DNA of 64,000 bases from contig NZ_CP019699.1 of assembly GCF_002005165.1 (NCBI RefSeq), positions 1,674,001-1,738,000 on the forward strand. Direction: 5' to 3'. The notes beneath the pieces are model-generated. The model did not search any database. It was not told where the DNA came from and saw nothing but the letters and a program-made list of their open reading frames with translations. Shown piece by piece: positions 18,795 to 28,349 of the stretch; the first letter of the stretch is position 1, and each line of letters begins with the position of its first letter. The DNA is from Novibacillus thermophilus. GTDB lineage: Bacteria > Bacillota > Bacilli > Thermoactinomycetales > Novibacillaceae. The position numbers were made by a program, and so were the translations under genes.

Positions 18795-20573
18795 ATGGAG
18801 ACAAAGGTTCACGCACTAAAAGGCGGGAGTTTTCTCGTTCAACGAGTTGATCCGGAAGCGGTGTTCACACCGGAAGAGTTGACAGATGAACACCTCATGA
18901 TCGCCAAGACGGCGGCAGAGTTTGTAGAGAAAGAAGTGAGGCCGTCAATGAAGGCAATCGAGGCACACGATTTTTCGCACAGTGTGAAGCTGCTGAAAAA
19001 AGCAGGTGAACTGGGCCTTTTAGGTGCAGATGTCGGGGAGGAATACGGCGGCCTCGGGTTGGACAAAATCAGTTCGACGATCATCACGGAGAATATGGCG
19101 GGGGGGCGCTCATTTGGTCTCACTCACGGCGCCCACGTCGGGATCGGAACACTTCCCATCGCCTACTTTGGAAATGAGGTACAGAAAAAAAAGTACCTGC
19201 CGAAACTGACCAGCGGCGAGTGGATTGCAGCTTATGCTCTGACTGAACCGGAATCTGGTTCCGACGCCCTCGGTGCCAAGACGACGGCCGTTTTGGACCG
19301 TGACGGCTCGCACTACGTGTTGAACGGCCAGAAGCAGTGGATCACAAACGCGGCCTTTGCCGACGTCTTCATTGTTTACGCAAAGGTCGACGGGGAAAAG
19401 TTTACCGCTTTTATCGTCGAACGCGCTTTTCCTGGGGTGTCCACTGGTCCAGAAGAGAAGAAAATGGGAATTCTGGGGTCGTCGACTCGCACGTTGCATT
19501 TAGAAAATGTCCCCGTGCCGGTGGAAAATGTGTTGGGAGAGGTCGGCAGAGGCCACGTCATCGCCTTTAACATTTTAAATGTCGGACGCTTTAAACTGGC
19601 GGCGGGAACCGTCGGCTCTTGCAAAAGAGTTTTGACTGAGTGCGTGAAGTACGCAAAGGAGCGCCGGCAGTTTCAGACACCGATTGCCCAGTTCCCCTTA
19701 ATCCAGCAAAAAATGGCCGACATGGCCATCAAGACGTACGCAACAGAGAGTATCGTCTACCGCACGGCCGGGCTGTTTGAACGGTCACTCCGTCAGGTGC
19801 ATGCAGAAGACGGGCAAACGATTGCCAACGCAATCGCCGACTACGCGGTCGAGTGCTCAATCAATAAGGTGTTCGGATCAGAAGCGCTCGACTTTGTCGT
19901 GGACGAAGGAGTCCAAATTCACGGCGGGTACGGTTACATGCGAGAGTACGAGGTGGAGAATGCGTACCGCGATTCGCGCATCAATCGCATTTTTGAAGGG
20001 ACGAACGAAATCAACCGCCTTTTAATTCCCGGGACGCTGATGCGCAAGACGAGGAAAGGGGAACTCCCTCTCTTGGAATCCTTCCAGTTGCTGCAAAGAG
20101 ACCTGTTGTCGTTTGTACCGCCTCTGTTCGACGACCCAGCGCCCCTGGAAGTGGAAGCCCATCTCCTCGACATGACACGGAATGTTTTCCTCATGACGGC
20201 CGGAATGACTGTGGAAAAGTGGGGAGAACGGTTAGAGCAGGAACAGGAAGTGGTATGTGGCCTCGCGGATCTCGTCATCGCGCTGTACGCGATGGAAAGT
20301 TGTCATTTGCGGGCGCACAAAGCGTTAAAATCACGCGGGAGAGACAAAGCGTCTTTACACCTCGACTACGCGCAAGCTTTCATCTACGATGCGTTTCAGG
20401 AGGTCGAACAAATCGGACGCCGTATTCTCGCCGCTTTGGAAGAAGGCGATGCGCTCAGAACTTCCCTTTCCGCGCTCAAAAAACTGACCCGTCACACCCC
20501 GGTTAACAGTGTAGCACTGAAGCGGCGCATTGCAGCCCGGATTATCGATAGAGGACAATACATCACAGCATAA
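18795..20573 (+). CDS. fadE: FadE acyl-CoA dehydrogenase
   Basis: A 592-residue flavoenzyme doing the first oxidation step of fatty-acyl-CoA breakdown. The usual dehydrogenase fold spans residues 30-410: YALTEPESGSDA and WITNAAFADVFIVYAKV for FAD and substrate binding, the RRQFQTPIAQFPLIQ helix, and IHGGYGYMREYEVENAYRDSRI. The tail of about 180 helical residues is typical of the FadE/VLCAD-like subclass. ATG 18795 follows AGGAGGAGAGG, 25 bases after fadA. Confidence 0.93.
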   Translation: METKVHALKGGSFLVQRVDPEAVFTPEELTDEHLMIAKTAAEFVEKEVRPSMKAIEAHDFSHSVKLLKKAGELGLLGADVGEEYGGLGLDKISSTIITENMAGGRSFGLTHGAHVGIGTLPIAYFGNEVQKKKYLPKLTSGEWIAAYALTEPESGSDALGAKTTAVLDRDGSHYVLNGQKQWITNAAFADVFIVYAKVDGEKFTAFIVERAFPGVSTGPEEKKMGILGSSTRTLHLENVPVPVENVLGEVGRGHVIAFNILNVGRFKLAAGTVGSCKRVLTECVKYAKERRQFQTPIAQFPLIQQKMADMAIKTYATESIVYRTAGLFERSLRQVHAEDGQTIANAIADYAVECSINKVFGSEALDFVVDEGVQIHGGYGYMREYEVENAYRDSRINRIFEGTNEINRLLIPGTLMRKTRKGELPLLESFQLLQRDLLSFVPPLFDDPAPLEVEAHLLDMTRNVFLMTAGMTVEKWGERLEQEQEVVCGLADLVIALYAMESCHLRAHKALKSRGRDKASLHLDYAQAFIYDAFQEVEQIGRRILAALEEGDALRTSLSALKKLTRHTPVNSVALKRRIAARIIDRGQYITA

Positions 20574-20591
20574 ACGAAAAGTTTCGATTGC

Positions 20592-20640
20592 AGGAAGGCC
20601 TGAAAAAGTTCCCAACTGTCACCATGGGAAGGGCCTTCCT
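20592..20640 (+). terminator. Hairpin after fadE
   Basis: AGGAAGGCC (20592-20600) pairs with GGCCTTCCT (20632-20640), and an inner TTCCC/GGGAA extends the stem. There is no T-run after it, so termination would be weak or factor-assisted. Confidence 0.45.
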
Positions 20641-20780
20641 TATGACCATTCCTAATGAGGAGTTTGACGTCAGCTTGAGGACCGACAGTTCCCGGGCCTC
20701 CGGCGGTGAAATGTGTAGAAGGTGATCGACGGGCTCTGTTTCGAATTGCCTGATATATCCAAAACTCCAAAGATTTAGTA

Positions 20781-20809
20781 TAGACATGGGGGTGTGACTC
20801 TCTTATAAT
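20781..20809 (+). promoter_or_regulatory. alsT promoter
   Basis: TAGACA (20781-20786), a 17-base spacer, then TATAAT (20804-20809), 33 bases before the gene start. Good sigma-A match. Confidence 0.7.
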
Positions 20810-20842
20810 GAAAACGACAATGAGAGTAGAAAGGAGCGTACC

Positions 20843-22221
20843 ATGGAAGCATTAGCCAATGTCGTGAAGGTTGTGAACGGATTCGTCTGGGGTCCAGTGT
20901 TGCTTATTTTGTTAGTCGGAACAGGCATTTACTTAACATTGCGCCTCGGCTTTATTCAAATTACTCAACTGCCCTACGCTTTAAAACTCTCTTTTTCACG
21001 ACAGCAGGACAAGTCTTCAGAAGGCGATGTGTCCCACTTTCAGGCCCTTATGACAGCGCTGTCAGCCACTGTCGGGACCGGTAATATCGCCGGCGTGGCG
21101 ACGGCAGTCGTTCTCGGGGGCCGGGAGCTCTCTTCTGGATGTGGTTTGCCGCACTGTTCGGAATGGCTACGAAATACGGCGAGGCGATCCTCGCGGTGAA
21201 ATACCGCATTACGAACGAGTTCGGGCAAAAATCGGGTGGCCCGATGTACTACATTGAGCGAGGCCTCGGATGGAAGTGGCTCGCCGTGTTGTTTGCCGTA
21301 TTCGGGACAGTTGCCGCTATTTTCGGTATTGGCAACATGGTCCAGTCCAATTCGGTAGCCGAAGCGCTGAACAAATCTCTCGGGATTAATCCGTGGCTGA
21401 CGGGATTTGTTCTCGCCGTCTTGACGGGTCTCGTCATCCTCGGCGGCATCAAGAGCATCGCCCGGGTGACCAGTGTACTCGTCCCCTTTATGACTGTGTT
21501 TTACATTCTCGGTGGCTTGATTATCGTCCTCATGAATATCTCACTCGTTCCTGAAGCGTTCTCCCTCATCTTTAGAGAGGCGTTTACGGCTGAATCGGTC
21601 GGTGGCGGCGTGCTCGGCACGGCGGTTCGCTTTGGTATCGCCCGGGGACTGTTCTCGAATGAATCGGGTCTCGGTTCAGCGCCAATTGCCGCGGCTGCAG
21701 CTAAAACAGACCATTCTGGCCGGCAGGCCCTCGTGTCGATGACGGGGACGTTCATCGACACGTTCGTCGTCTGTACGTTTACAGGCCTCGCCCTCGTCAT
21801 GAGCGGCATCTACATCGGGGCCGACCCGAACGCAGACAGTGCCTCCCTGACAGTGCAAGCATTTGACGGATTTCTCCCCGTGTTTGGCAACATTGTCGTC
21901 ACAGGCGGCCTCATCCTGTTTGCGTACTCCACCGTCCTCGGATGGTCGTACTACGGCGAAAAGTGTTTCACGTATTTGTTTTCAGACCGATCGCTTTACG
22001 TTTATCGCGCAATATTTGTCGTTTTCACCTTCATTGGCGCCGGTCTCAGTGTTGACCTCATTTGGGGCATTGCCGATATCTTCAACGGACTGATGGCGTT
22101 TCCCAACCTCATTGCCCTGCTGCTACTGTCCGGTGTCATTGTCGAAGAGACGAAAAAGTTTCAAGACATTAGGCGTCAGGAAGTGGCAAAACCTCTCTCC
22201 AGGGACGTGGGCAGTCAGTAA
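20843..22221 (+). pseudogene. AlsT-type alanine/glycine:sodium symporter, interrupted by a frameshift
   Basis: Amino acid carrier of the AGCS family (AlsT/YrbD-like), a sodium-coupled importer with about ten membrane helices. The first part (20843 to about 21121) holds the signature ALSATVGTGNIAGVATAVVLGG. The second (from about 21122, other frame) continues with FGMATKYGEAILAVKYR, GGPMYYIERGL and the GLFSNESGLGSAPIAAAAAKT loop. The break is in a run of five G at 21116-21120, where one more G would restore GG-P-GA and a protein of about 459 residues. No other damage is seen. It has its own promoter and AAAGGAG ribosome site. Confidence 0.82.
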
Positions 22222-22367
22222 AAAGGAAGAAGTGATGCCCCTTTTCCCGAGAAACTTCGGTCATCTGTTTCGACGGGCAAGTCGCTCGAACTGAAAAGTT
22301 CACAGTGAGACCGGTTGACATATGACAGAGATCATAATCGTGGTAAAATAATAAAAGCAGAATGACG

Positions 22368-22396
22368 CCCCCGATCTAGCGGGGGTATTTTATGTG
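22368..22396 (+). terminator. Hairpin with T-rich tail upstream of rluA
   Basis: CCCCCG (22368-22373) pairs with CGGGGG (22380-22385) around ATCTAG, followed by TATTTTAT. TGGTAAAAT (an extended -10-like element) lies about 30 bases earlier, so the hairpin may end the alsT transcript or act as a leader attenuator for the next gene. Confidence 0.6.
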
Positions 22397-22420
22397 CCAG
22401 CGTTGTACAGGGGTGATCAC

Positions 22421-23338
22421 ATGTCGTCAGACTTCACATTTACCGTAACAGCAGAAGAAGACGGGCGAATGTTGCAGCGCGTGCTCAAGGCTCGGTACGG
22501 AATGTCCCGCAGGTTGCTGCGCAAGCTGAAAGCAAACGCATGCGTGCGGGTAAACGGAGAAGCGGCTTACTTGACGTCGCGGGTGACAGCGGGAGATCGC
22601 GTTCGCGTCATCTTGCCTGAAGATCGAGAGACAGAAGTCGTGCCACAGGCCATGCCCCTTCACATCGTACACGAAGATGACGATCTCCTCGTGCTCGACA
22701 AACAGCCGGGTGTCGTCGTGCATCCGACGAAACATTACCCGGACGGCACAATTGCCAACGGCTTGGTGTACTACTGGAAAACAAAGGGAGAAAAGCGTTC
22801 CGTACGACCGGTCAACCGTCTGGACAAAGACACGTCCGGCGTCATGGTCTTTGCCAAACACGCGTACGCCCACGATTTTTTGGCAAAACAGCTGCAGACA
22901 GGAGAGAGCGTGCGTGAATACCGTGCGGTTGTACACGGAAAAGTGGAACGTGACAGCGGCACGATCAACATGCCGATCGCCCGGCATCCGGACCATGCGA
23001 GCCGCCGCATTGTCCATCCGCATGGTGCTCACGCTGTCACCCATTATAACGTACTGCAGCGGTTTCCCCGCGCGACGTACATCGCCTGCACGTTAGAAAC
23101 AGGCCGTACACACCAAATTCGCGTCCACATGGCTGCAATCGGACACCCGGTCATCGGGGATGCCGTTTACGGTGATTCCGTGAAGAACGGCGACTTTCCG
23201 ATCAGCCGTCAGGCGCTTCACGCGTATGCCATTCGCCTAGTCCATCCGCGAACCGGGAAAACCAAACATTTTCAGGCCGAATGGCCCCGTGATTTGGAAA
23301 TTCTCTTGGACGACTGTCGACACGTGTCCACTTCGTAG
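22421..23338 (+). CDS. RluA-family pseudouridine synthase
   Basis: A 305-residue RNA-modifying enzyme. Residues 5-70 form an S4-like RNA-binding domain (MLQRVLKARYGMSRRLLRKL). The catalytic domain has LLVLDKQPGVVVHP, then PVNRLDKDTSGVMVFAK, where the Asp of RLDKDTSG is the nucleophile. TLETGRTHQIRVHMAAIGHPVIGD is the RluA motif III. Targets in the family are 23S rRNA or tRNA uridines; the exact one is not known. ATG 22421 with AGGGGTGATC in front is preferred over the earlier in-frame start at 22394. Confidence 0.9.
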   Translation: MSSDFTFTVTAEEDGRMLQRVLKARYGMSRRLLRKLKANACVRVNGEAAYLTSRVTAGDRVRVILPEDRETEVVPQAMPLHIVHEDDDLLVLDKQPGVVVHPTKHYPDGTIANGLVYYWKTKGEKRSVRPVNRLDKDTSGVMVFAKHAYAHDFLAKQLQTGESVREYRAVVHGKVERDSGTINMPIARHPDHASRRIVHPHGAHAVTHYNVLQRFPRATYIACTLETGRTHQIRVHMAAIGHPVIGDAVYGDSVKNGDFPISRQALHAYAIRLVHPRTGKTKHFQAEWPRDLEILLDDCRHVSTS

Positions 23339-23341
23339 CGT

Positions 23342-24259
23342 TTATCCAGTGGCAGACGGCGCTTGCTCTCTGTTGACTAAGCGCAAAATCGTTTGCGTGA
23401 TCAACGGCACGTAGTCGGAGTTCCTCCATATGATTGAAATCGAACTGTGTAACGTCTGTTGTGTTAAATTGACGGCTGACACCTTGCTCGAATCGAGTAA
23501 GGTTGCCATATCTTGCGGTATTAACGTCACTCCCAAACCGTTGGCCACAAGACTGGCAATCGTCAAAATTTCCGGGCCGACACAAAATGTTTTTGGTCTA
23601 AACCCTGCAACCAAGCAGGCTTGTTCCAGAAGATCGTATAAAGCCGGAGATTGTTGTCGATCGTAATGAATGAACTTTTCGTGTTGCAATTCTTTTAAAT
23701 CGACTGTTTTTTGGTGCGCAGCCGGATGAGACTTAGCCACAATTAATTGGAGGGGGTACCGTTCGAGCTCGATAAAATTGAACCCCTGTCTTTTCAAAGT
23801 CGCTGTGTCTTTAGGTGTTCGAATGTACGCAATGTGGCTTTTTTGTCGGTTTATCAGTTCGATGGCCTGGGTGGAGGTGGTTTCCTGTAAATAAAATTCG
23901 ACGTCGGGGAATTCCTTGTGCAGCATCGTGAGCATTTGCGGAAGGTAAAGACTGGCAGCAGAAGGAACTGCTGCGATTTTGACGGTTGTTTGCGGGACTA
24001 CTTTCTTTTCTGTCAATTCATTGACGGTTCTCTCTATGTTCTCAAATAGAGGAGACAGTTTTTTGTACAAATACTCTCCTTCCTCTGTTAAGGTGACCTT
24101 TCGCGTCGTCCGATTTAATAACTTGACCCCTAGTTCGTTTTCCAAAGCGGTAATTTGCTGGCTCAATCCAGGTTGCGAAATACGCAGTTTTTCGGAGGCT
24201 TTACTGAAATTGAGATGTCGGGAAACTTCCAAAAAGTAACGGAAGGACAAAAGGTTCAT
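23342..24259 (-). CDS. LysR-family transcriptional regulator
   Basis: A 305-residue LysR-type regulator. The N-terminal winged helix is complete (FRYFLEVSRHLNFSKASEKL, SQPGLSQQITALENELGVKLLNR). Residues 90-295 form the two-lobed effector domain. It ends 3 bases from the convergent rluA gene and is divergent from ggt1 across a 360-base AT-rich region, the usual LysR arrangement for controlling the neighbouring operon. I infer that it regulates the secreted-enzyme genes from 24620 onward. The effector is unknown; a peptide-derived amino acid would fit the neighbours. ATG 24259 with AGGAAGAGC is the start. Confidence 0.9.
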   Translation of the reverse strand: MNLLSFRYFLEVSRHLNFSKASEKLRISQPGLSQQITALENELGVKLLNRTTRKVTLTEEGEYLYKKLSPLFENIERTVNELTEKKVVPQTTVKIAAVPSAASLYLPQMLTMLHKEFPDVEFYLQETTSTQAIELINRQKSHIAYIRTPKDTATLKRQGFNFIELERYPLQLIVAKSHPAAHQKTVDLKELQHEKFIHYDRQQSPALYDLLEQACLVAGFRPKTFCVGPEILTIASLVANGLGVTLIPQDMATLLDSSKVSAVNLTQQTLHSSISIIWRNSDYVPLITQTILRLVNREQAPSATG

Positions 24260-24619
24260 CGATAGCTCTTCCTTTCTCAGATGTCTACCATGAGGCAAAA
24301 ACTCTACAATTCGACACAAGGGACGTGCAAAGCAGGAAAAGCGATTGACAGTTGAGACGAAATTCCCAGACTTCCATGTAAAACCAACCTTTATTTAGTT
24401 TTATTCCAATTTTACCTAGTATTTTCTTTTTTTTTCAATAAGCCGAAACATCTATTTTAAGCTGGAATTGGTCCGTTGCGCCTAATTCCTTCTATGACTA
24501 TTCTCCTTCAAAATTCATAAGCAGACGTTATAGCGTTATAAGAAATGGGTATTTTTAAATGATTCAGTAAAATGATAGCATTTAGTTAGTGCACTAATTT
24601 TTACAAAGGAGGGGTTGAG
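24260..24619. promoter_or_regulatory. Divergent regulatory region, LysR gene/ggt1
   Basis: 360 bases without a gene, AT-rich, with T-runs around 24421-24436. It holds CGTTATAGCGTTATAAG (24526-24542), where TTATAAG (24536-24542) is a heptamer repeated in front of several genes of this cluster. TTAGTTAGTGCACTAA (24582-24597) is a partly palindromic element (TTAGTGCACTAA) just before the ggt1 ribosome site AAAGGAGGGG and could be an operator. Confidence 0.5.
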
Positions 24620-27301
24620 GTGAAGGGGCGCAAAGTTCAATGGCTGTCCATCGTGTTTTCGCTGTTGCTCGTGTTGAGCATAGGTGTGCCTTTGGGACAA
24701 GCTCAGAACGCGGACCCCGGTGATAACACGGGGTACGAACCTGAAAATCCGGGTGTGCGAGCTGAACAGACAGCAGAAGGCGACCTTGGCATGGTTGTGA
24801 CAGCACATCCACTCGCTTCAAAAGTGGGAGCAGAGGTGCTGGAGAGAGGTGGGAATGCCGTTGATGCCGCTGTCGCCGTTCAGCTGGCTTTAAATGTCGT
24901 GGAGCCAATGATGTCAGGGATCGGCGGTGGCGGATTCATGATGTTCTACGACGCCGAGAATGAAAAGGTTTCCATCGTGAACAGCAGAGAGCGAGCTCCT
25001 GCCGGCGCGACTCCCGATATGTTTATCGACAAAAGCAATGCCGTTACAGGAGCAGGCAAATTTTTGCTGGGAGCCAACGAATTGAACAATGAAGGAGGAG
25101 GAGAGTTCCATATCGGGGAAGTAGCTGTCTACGATCTGGATCGACCGTCCTCCGACGGCCCCGTTTTTAGCTACGACTTTGAAGGAGAGGAAGGCGCTTC
25201 TTGGGATCTGGAGAAGTTTTCTCTGTTTGAGCGGGGCACGACGTTTACGTTGGATCAAGACGGAGGGAAAATTACGTTCGGGCCTCCCGTCGGCAACAAC
25301 AGCACCTCGTATGGCCAGACGACGGCGGTGATGGATGAGGTTGAAAACAGTGAACTGCTCATGCGTTTCCGCACGGATGATCCCGGTGACGACCGACGCA
25401 TTCGGTTGTGGCTGCGCGCTGACGATTACAGGTCCCAGGGCACGACATTTGCGAAAAACGGTTACGGTGTTGAAATTGAAACGAAGTCGAAGACCGTCAA
25501 GCTAATTCAGTCTAAAGACTCCAGCAGTTCAACGCTAAGCACTTTCCACTACGACACCACGTCTGACTGGCAGTGGATACGATTCCGCGTAGACGGGAGC
25601 GAACTGAAGGTACGTTTGTGGACAGACGGTAGCGAAGAGCCGGACACCTGGGATGTGGAAACGGTAGCCGGCAGTGTGATCCCCTTTCAAGAACGTGTCC
25701 GAAGCGGCCGTTCTGTCGGAGTTCCGGGAACTTTGAAAGGGTTAGAGGCGGCCCTTGAGAAGTGGGGAACGATGCCGCTGGAAGAACTGATCGAGCCTGC
25801 GATAGAACTGGCCGAGGATGGTGTCGAGGTCAACTGGGTGCTGGCTGACGCGATTGCCAGCAATGCGGACAAGCTGTCCCGCACAGCGGCGAAAGATGTC
25901 TTCTTGCCAAATGGAGAACCGTTGGAAGAAGGGGATCTGCTCGTCCAAAAAGATCTTGCTAAAACATTTAAACTCATTCGCGATCACGGCACTGACGTGT
26001 TTTACAGCGGTGAAATAGGGGCTGCACTGGCCGACGTCGTACAGCAATTTGACGGCAGCATGACGTTGGACGACCTCAAGAGGTACGATGTGACCTACGA
26101 TACGCCAGTGTGGGGCGAATACCTCGGCTACGATATTGCGTCTATGCCGCCGCCGAGCTCAGGCGGACTGACGATGCTGCAACTGCTGAAGATGTTTGAG
26201 GAATTGGATTTGACGCAGTACGACGTGCGGTCTCCAGAGAAATACCACTACATGACAGAAGCGATGCACCTGGCGTATGCAGATCGCGGGGCGTATATGG
26301 GAGATCCGGAGTACGTTGAGGTGCCGAAAGAAGGGTTACTGCACCCCGACTACGTTCGTGAACGTGTTGCGACGATAGACCCCGACAGGGCCAATCCCGA
26401 TGTCCGACCGGGGAATCCTTGGGAGTATCAAGACGGTGAACCGACACAGGCGGTCGAGCAAGTAGACGATAAAGTGGAAGGGCAGACGACACACTTCACG
26501 GTCGCAGACCGTTGGGGGAACCTCGTCTCTTATACGACGACAATTGAACAGGTGTTCGGATCTGGGATCATGGTACCGGGTTACGGCATTATGCTCAACA
26601 ACGAGCTGACGGACTTTGACGCTGTCCCGGGCGGGGCGAACGAAGTTCAACCGAATAAACGGCCCTTGAGCAGCATGACACCCACGATTGTCTTAAAGGA
26701 CGACAAGCCCTACATGACCGTGGGCTCTCCGGGAGGAACGACGATTATCACCTCTGTCATGCAAACGATTTTGAATGTCATCGGCTACGGGATGGAGCTG
26801 AAGGACGCGATTGAGGAACCTCGCATCTACAGCAATCAGTATCCGAACATCCGTTGGGAGTACGGTGTTCCGGATCTCGTGCGCCAGCAACTGGAAAGCA
26901 TGGGTCACGCGTGGGAGTCGAGTCCGAGAGAAATTGGGAACGTGAATAGCCTGATGCTTGACGAAGATTCAGGACTCTACTACGGAGCGGCAGACTCGAC
27001 AAGAGAAGGAACAGCCATCGGTCTGTCATCGGAAGATTTGACAGTTGAACGAATGATAGAACGCGTTGAGCAATTTGAACGTGACGGCGAGATGGCGAAC
27101 AGCGATGTGGCCCGGCTGTTACGAAACCATTTGACTGCTGTCGGTCATTACGAAGGCCAGGGGTCAGTAGAGAAGGCTGTGAAACATATGCACAGTTTCC
27201 AACAGCTGCTGGATTATCAGAAAGAGCATGAACAGATGTCCGAAAGGGCGTACAACACGCTGTACGCCGATACAGAGGTGTTGTTGGAGAAGTGGAAGTA
27301 A
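24620..27301 (+). CDS. ggt: Secreted gamma-glutamyltransferase with inserted beta-sandwich and FIMAH domain
   Basis: An 893-residue secreted enzyme. A signal peptide covers residues 1-29. The N-terminal nucleophile hydrolase fold is very close to Bacillus Ggt: GGNAVDAAVAVQLALNVVEP, SGIGGGGFMM, NSRERAPAGATPDMF. The chain is then interrupted by about 210 foreign residues (141-350) and resumes with IPFQERVRSGRSVGVPGTLKG. The autoprocessing Thr is Thr623 in GQTTHFTVADRWGN, and LSSMTPTI and TVGSPGG are intact, so it should be active. The insert is a concanavalin/LamG-like beta-sandwich (YDFEG, LMRFRTDD, LWLRADDY, SDWQWIRFRV, VRLW). Residues 812-893 are a FIMAH-type helical domain. GGT hydrolyses or transfers gamma-glutamyl groups and can trim poly-gamma-glutamate. 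GTG 24620 follows AAAGGAGGGG. Confidence 0.92.
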   Translation: MKGRKVQWLSIVFSLLLVLSIGVPLGQAQNADPGDNTGYEPENPGVRAEQTAEGDLGMVVTAHPLASKVGAEVLERGGNAVDAAVAVQLALNVVEPMMSGIGGGGFMMFYDAENEKVSIVNSRERAPAGATPDMFIDKSNAVTGAGKFLLGANELNNEGGGEFHIGEVAVYDLDRPSSDGPVFSYDFEGEEGASWDLEKFSLFERGTTFTLDQDGGKITFGPPVGNNSTSYGQTTAVMDEVENSELLMRFRTDDPGDDRRIRLWLRADDYRSQGTTFAKNGYGVEIETKSKTVKLIQSKDSSSSTLSTFHYDTTSDWQWIRFRVDGSELKVRLWTDGSEEPDTWDVETVAGSVIPFQERVRSGRSVGVPGTLKGLEAALEKWGTMPLEELIEPAIELAEDGVEVNWVLADAIASNADKLSRTAAKDVFLPNGEPLEEGDLLVQKDLAKTFKLIRDHGTDVFYSGEIGAALADVVQQFDGSMTLDDLKRYDVTYDTPVWGEYLGYDIASMPPPSSGGLTMLQLLKMFEELDLTQYDVRSPEKYHYMTEAMHLAYADRGAYMGDPEYVEVPKEGLLHPDYVRERVATIDPDRANPDVRPGNPWEYQDGEPTQAVEQVDDKVEGQTTHFTVADRWGNLVSYTTTIEQVFGSGIMVPGYGIMLNNELTDFDAVPGGANEVQPNKRPLSSMTPTIVLKDDKPYMTVGSPGGTTIITSVMQTILNVIGYGMELKDAIEEPRIYSNQYPNIRWEYGVPDLVRQQLESMGHAWESSPREIGNVNSLMLDEDSGLYYGAADSTREGTAIGLSSEDLTVERMIERVEQFERDGEMANSDVARLLRNHLTAVGHYEGQGSVEKAVKHMHSFQQLLDYQKEHEQMSERAYNTLYADTEVLLEKWK

Positions 27302-27328
27302 ACTGACACCGGGGCATAGTTCATCCGT

Positions 27329-27385
27329 CCTCCCTGTGCCACTGTTTGGGGTGTCACAGGGAGGGGCCCTTCCATTCATTTTACT
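27329..27385 (+). terminator. ggt1 terminator
   Basis: CCTCCCTGTG (27329-27338) pairs perfectly with CACAGGGAGG (27355-27364), followed by a pyrimidine-rich tail (CCCTTCCATTCATTTTAC). Confidence 0.7.
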
Positions 27386-27580
27386 TTCGGAAAGGAGGGG
27401 TGGCTTGTCGGTAACGGTAAAGCGTAAATAAGTGGAAAGCTCACGACTGGATGAATGCTACACGAAAGGTGAAGCGCTAGTGGCAGCAAGCCTTCTAAAT
27501 CGAACATGTTTGTAGGAGGGGACCTCTGCCACAAGGGCGTGACTAAAAAAGAATTACTAGTAAAACGAGGAGGAGTTAAG

Positions 27581-28168
27581 ATGAGTGTTAAAAAGCGACT
27601 GGGCATGGGGATGATGTCCGCTGTCGTCGGTTTAGGGTTAATCGGAGGAGGGACGTTCGCCTACTTCAGTGACAGCGAGCAGACGAACAACACGTTCGCA
27701 GCTGGCACACTGGATTTGTCGGTCGAACCGACGGAAATCATCGCCATCGACAATATGAAGCCGGGAGACTCGATCATTCGCGACTTTGAACTGCAAAACA
27801 ACGGCTCCCTCGACATTGACAAGGTGTATTTAGAGACAGACTACACCGTTGAAGATGCCGAAGGCGACAACACGGAAGACTTCGGCGAACACATCCAAGT
27901 CGAATTCTTGTACAACGCCGACAAACTCGATGAAGTCGTATATGAGACGACATTGGCTGAACTGAAGGACATGACGCCGGAAGCCGTCAATCAGCACATA
28001 TTTGATCCGATTCTCGAAGAACAAGGGCTGCCGGCAGGCACACGTGACGACCTCGTCGTCAAGTTTAACTTCCTCGACAATGGCGAAGACCAAAACCAGT
28101 TTCAGGGAGACTCCTTAAATCTGACGTGGACGTTTACCGCTACCCAAACGGCTGGTGAAGCGAAGTAA
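27581..28168 (+). CDS. TasA/CalY (camelysin-like) matrix protein
   Basis: A 195-residue exported protein of the TasA/CalY (M73 camelysin) family. The N-terminus KKRLGMGMMSAVVGLGLIGGGTFAYFSDS is the family signal, cleaved in relatives by the dedicated peptidase SipW just before the FSD region. NTFAAGTLDLSVEP and NMKPGDSIIRDFELQNNGSLDIDKVYL are hallmark segments of the beta-sandwich core. In B. subtilis TasA forms extracellular matrix fibres; CalY-type proteins were also described as surface proteases, a point still argued. No sipW gene is in the window. It lies inside the secreted-enzyme cluster with its own AGGAGGAG ribosome site and terminator, so it may supply a matrix for the neighbouring enzymes. 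Confidence 0.85.
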   Translation: MSVKKRLGMGMMSAVVGLGLIGGGTFAYFSDSEQTNNTFAAGTLDLSVEPTEIIAIDNMKPGDSIIRDFELQNNGSLDIDKVYLETDYTVEDAEGDNTEDFGEHIQVEFLYNADKLDEVVYETTLAELKDMTPEAVNQHIFDPILEEQGLPAGTRDDLVVKFNFLDNGEDQNQFQGDSLNLTWTFTATQTAGEAK

Positions 28169-28247
28169 CGGTAAGCTGCAAAGAAGGGGCTCTCCAAAAC
28201 AAAAAAATCATAACCATGGGATATCAACGTTCCTAAAACGTGAAAAG

Positions 28248-28296
28248 GGCGTCTGTAATCCGAAAATTCGGCTTATCAGACAGCCTCTGTTTTTAA
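28248..28296 (+). terminator. Terminator after the TasA-like gene
   Basis: A long imperfect hairpin (GTCTG at 28251-28255 with CAGAC at 28277-28281, inner CCGAA/TTCGG, outer GGC/GCC) followed by TCTGTTTTT. Confidence 0.7.
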
Positions 28297-28349
28297 CGGT
28301 CGAATGAAAGTGGATCTAATTTCAGAGAAAGGATCGGGAGGAGGACGCT

